Part shown: positions 63,021 to 64,000 of the stretch, piece by piece | Position numbering within the stretch: position 1 is the first letter of the stretch | Layout: the number at the start of each line of letters is the position of its first letter | From: Oscillospiraceae bacterium | GTDB taxonomy: Bacteria; Bacillota; Clostridia; Oscillospirales; Oscillospiraceae | Direction: 5' to 3' | DNA: 64,000 nt | Assembly: GCA_910575265.1 (NCBI GenBank) | Contig: CAJTEA010000007.1 | Coordinates: 114,333 to 178,332, forward strand | Program-made: the position numbers and the translations under genes | Notes under the pieces: generated by a model | Seen by the model: only the letters and a program-made list of their open reading frames with translations | Databases searched by the model: none | Told to the model about the DNA's origin: nothing

Positions 63021-63894
63021 ACCCATCGCCTTCGCCGCCAACCAGAGGGACGAGGTACGGGATCTCCACGATGTGGCTGGCGCGCTGGGAGCGCAGCCGG
63101 GGATGAAACAGCAGACCTTCATCGCGCAGGACTGCCTCACTCCCTGGGACACCCAGCAGGCCCGCATCTTCACCCCGGAGAGCAAGGCCCCCACCCTGGC
63201 CAGCGCGGACGGAGGCGGCGGACGGAATCCTGGCGGGCTGCTGTTTACAGCTGGAGTAGCTGGCAGTCTGACTCCCTGGGATAACCAGCAAAGGCGTATC
63301 TCTACTCCCTATGGTGTCGCCCCAACGATCAACAGCGGTGAGCTGAAGCCGGGTGGACTTCTGTTTGTAGCAGGCTTCTGCGCCGGAGCCGCCCCTTCGG
63401 CTGGCGGGATCGGTTATCAGGAGGAGATCGCTCCAACGCTGAAAGCGACCGCCAGTGGGAACATGATGCCCTCCATTCTCTGCCTCACCGATCATGGGGG
63501 GCAACGCATGGACATTACAACCGATATGACGCCCACGCTCCGGGCACAGATGGGCGTCCATCTGCCGCTGATCTGTCTCAACGACCAGGGCGGCGGCGTC
63601 ATGTCCTGCTCTGAAGATGTGGCGGGAACGCTGCGGGCTCAGGAGCATGGACATCAGCCGCTGGTCATGGGTACGCAGCAGGGCGGCGCTGAGATCATGG
63701 TCGGGATATTCCAGACTATAGCCGCCGCAGCCGGGATGAGCGGAAACAATCAGCCGGCCCTATTTGAGAACCACGGTATTGATGCCCGCTACACCGGCCC
63801 GCATCCGGTATCACCCACCATCACTGCCCGCGCGGGAACTGGAGGCGGGAACCTCCCTCTGGCGCTGCAGTCAGTAGATATTACTCCCGAATAA
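62560..63894 (+). CDS. 444-residue ORF overlapping the methyltransferase in the +1 frame
   Basis: Starts at ATG 62560 with AAAGGAG 7 bases upstream, inside the methyltransferase gene, and overlaps it for 461 bases. The start MQIWNEDGQGSLFARDGC and the segment LDLTPGHGNLLGESYWELISPSPGGSSTLNTG ... SLSQILQDAPPRKYYLSKTACLGILRRARERGKELPPQL match a protein type I know as a separate gene beside cytosine methylases in phages and ICEs. The second half (about residues 190-440) is about six imperfect repeats with A-P-T-L-x-A (for example CLTDHGGQRMDITTDMTPTLRAQ and VSPTITARAGTGGGNLPL), like the variable region of long phage C5 methylases. So both frames appear coding. Confidence 0.65.
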   Translation: MQIWNEDGQGSLFARDGCAGKTCPARSAQGRPKGRTSASSSRKLSELRTIPFMSLDLTPGHGNLLGESYWELISPSPGGSSTLNTGPAPLSEEDVYSLSQILQDAPPRKYYLSKTACLGILRRARERGKELPPQLKAALMAQAGLIPLAAPASEPIAFAANQRDEVRDLHDVAGALGAQPGMKQQTFIAQDCLTPWDTQQARIFTPESKAPTLASADGGGGRNPGGLLFTAGVAGSLTPWDNQQRRISTPYGVAPTINSGELKPGGLLFVAGFCAGAAPSAGGIGYQEEIAPTLKATASGNMMPSILCLTDHGGQRMDITTDMTPTLRAQMGVHLPLICLNDQGGGVMSCSEDVAGTLRAQEHGHQPLVMGTQQGGAEIMVGIFQTIAAAAGMSGNNQPALFENHGIDARYTGPHPVSPTITARAGTGGGNLPLALQSVDITPE

Positions 63895-63962
63895 AAATAT
63901 AGGAAATCTGGTTGTGCAGAAAGAAAGCGGAGACCCTATCAGGAGAATGTTGTAAGGTACGC

Positions 63963-64000
63963 ATGAAAGAAACTGTTTTATGGCGGATATCGGATTTGGT
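63963..64000 (+). CDS. Possible start of a further gene (cut by window edge)
   Basis: ATG at 63963 with AAGG-type ribosome site (TAAGGTACGC) opens a frame MKETVLWRISDL that leaves the window after 12 codons. An alternative ATG is at 63980. Too short to identify. 63895-63962 shows nothing else I can support. Confidence 0.25.
   Translation, partial: MKETVLWRISDL

Larger units (their letters stand above)
34292..64000 (+). mobile_element. One end of an integrative conjugative element inserted at ssrA
   Basis: From the last base of tmRNA to the window edge all genes point the same way, overlap tightly and belong to families found together on ICEs of gut Clostridia: ArdA, LPD28-like, DUF4314, DUF4240, DUF3849, Dam, SpoVG-like, sortase with Cna-B adhesin, DUF3852 (VirB2-like), VirB6/TrbL-like, and a cytosine methylase. 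The 3' end of ssrA is a classic integrase target. Integrase, relaxase, VirB4, coupling protein and the far attachment site are outside the window, so the right boundary and mobility are not shown. Confidence 0.8.

Noticed and set aside
34292..64000. The region as a prophage instead of an ICE
   Set aside because: No capsid, tail, portal, terminase or lysis genes are seen, while VirB2-like and VirB6-like genes and ArdA-like genes favour a conjugative element.

Overview
The window looks like chromosomal DNA of a GC-rich (by eye roughly 60%) low-molecular-weight Firmicute of the gut Clostridia, most likely Oscillospiraceae (Flavonifractor / Pseudoflavonifractor / Intestinimonas type). Reasons: the bcd-etfB-etfA set of butyrate metabolism with a Rex-like operator, HrcA/CIRCE control of grpE-dnaK-dnaJ, an ECF transporter energising module, a ClpE-type unfoldase, and a one-piece tmRNA. 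The species is inferred from gene content only.

Positions 1-34291 are ordinary core chromosome. In order: an incomplete gene at the left edge; mreB; a ribbon-helix-helix gene translationally coupled to comF; a short locus resembling a type I toxin-antitoxin pair; a DivIVA-like gene; an rRNA-type methyltransferase and an MreB-derived fragment protein; ecfA1-ecfA2-ecfT; a small XRE regulator, truA, a DUF5711-like gene and cvpA; clpE; bcd-etfBA behind a Rex-like site; ftsH (minus) divergent from rlmB; a membrane protein that appears to be a degenerate P-type ATPase; an exported copper-amine-oxidase-N-like protein; hrcA-grpE-(34-aa membrane ORF)-dnaK-dnaJ; a second small ribbon-helix-helix gene; a MATE exporter and a cysteine desulfurase; thiN, smpB, a two-helix membrane protein, a cyclophilin, and ssrA (tmRNA). 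smpB and ssrA, the two parts of trans-translation, lie about 1 kb apart.

From the 3' end of ssrA (34292) to the right edge the content changes abruptly to one-directional, tightly overlapping accessory genes typical of integrative conjugative elements of gut Firmicutes. I read this as one end of an ICE integrated at ssrA. Its integrase, relaxase, coupling protein, VirB4 and far attachment site are not in the window. The part nearest ssrA is a translationally coupled array (34.6-47.7 kb) containing five ArdA-like proteins, an LPD28-like protein, DUF4314 and DUF4240 proteins and three copies of an unnamed helical domain. Many of these unrelated proteins end in the same short Gly/Met tail. Then come a small DNA-binding protein, a Dam-type adenine methylase, an AbrB-like protein, a DUF3849 protein and a SpoVG-like protein. 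A surface module follows: a membrane-anchored exported protein, a sortase, a CAP protein and a 2265-residue thioester/Cna-B adhesin. The window ends with the beginning of the transfer module (VirB2-like DUF3852 protein, a small unknown, VirB6/TrbL-like protein) and a C5-cytosine methyltransferase overlapped in another frame by a long second ORF.

The ArdA-like proteins and two methylases fit a role in protecting incoming single-copy element DNA from host restriction, and the adhesin plus sortase fit cell-cell contact during transfer; these roles are inference. The most unusual observations are: the overprinted methyltransferase ORF, the shared C-terminal tail, the ArdA-like array, the toxin-antitoxin-like locus at 2.3-2.6 kb, the P-type ATPase pseudoenzyme, and a transfer gene that seems to start at ATT.
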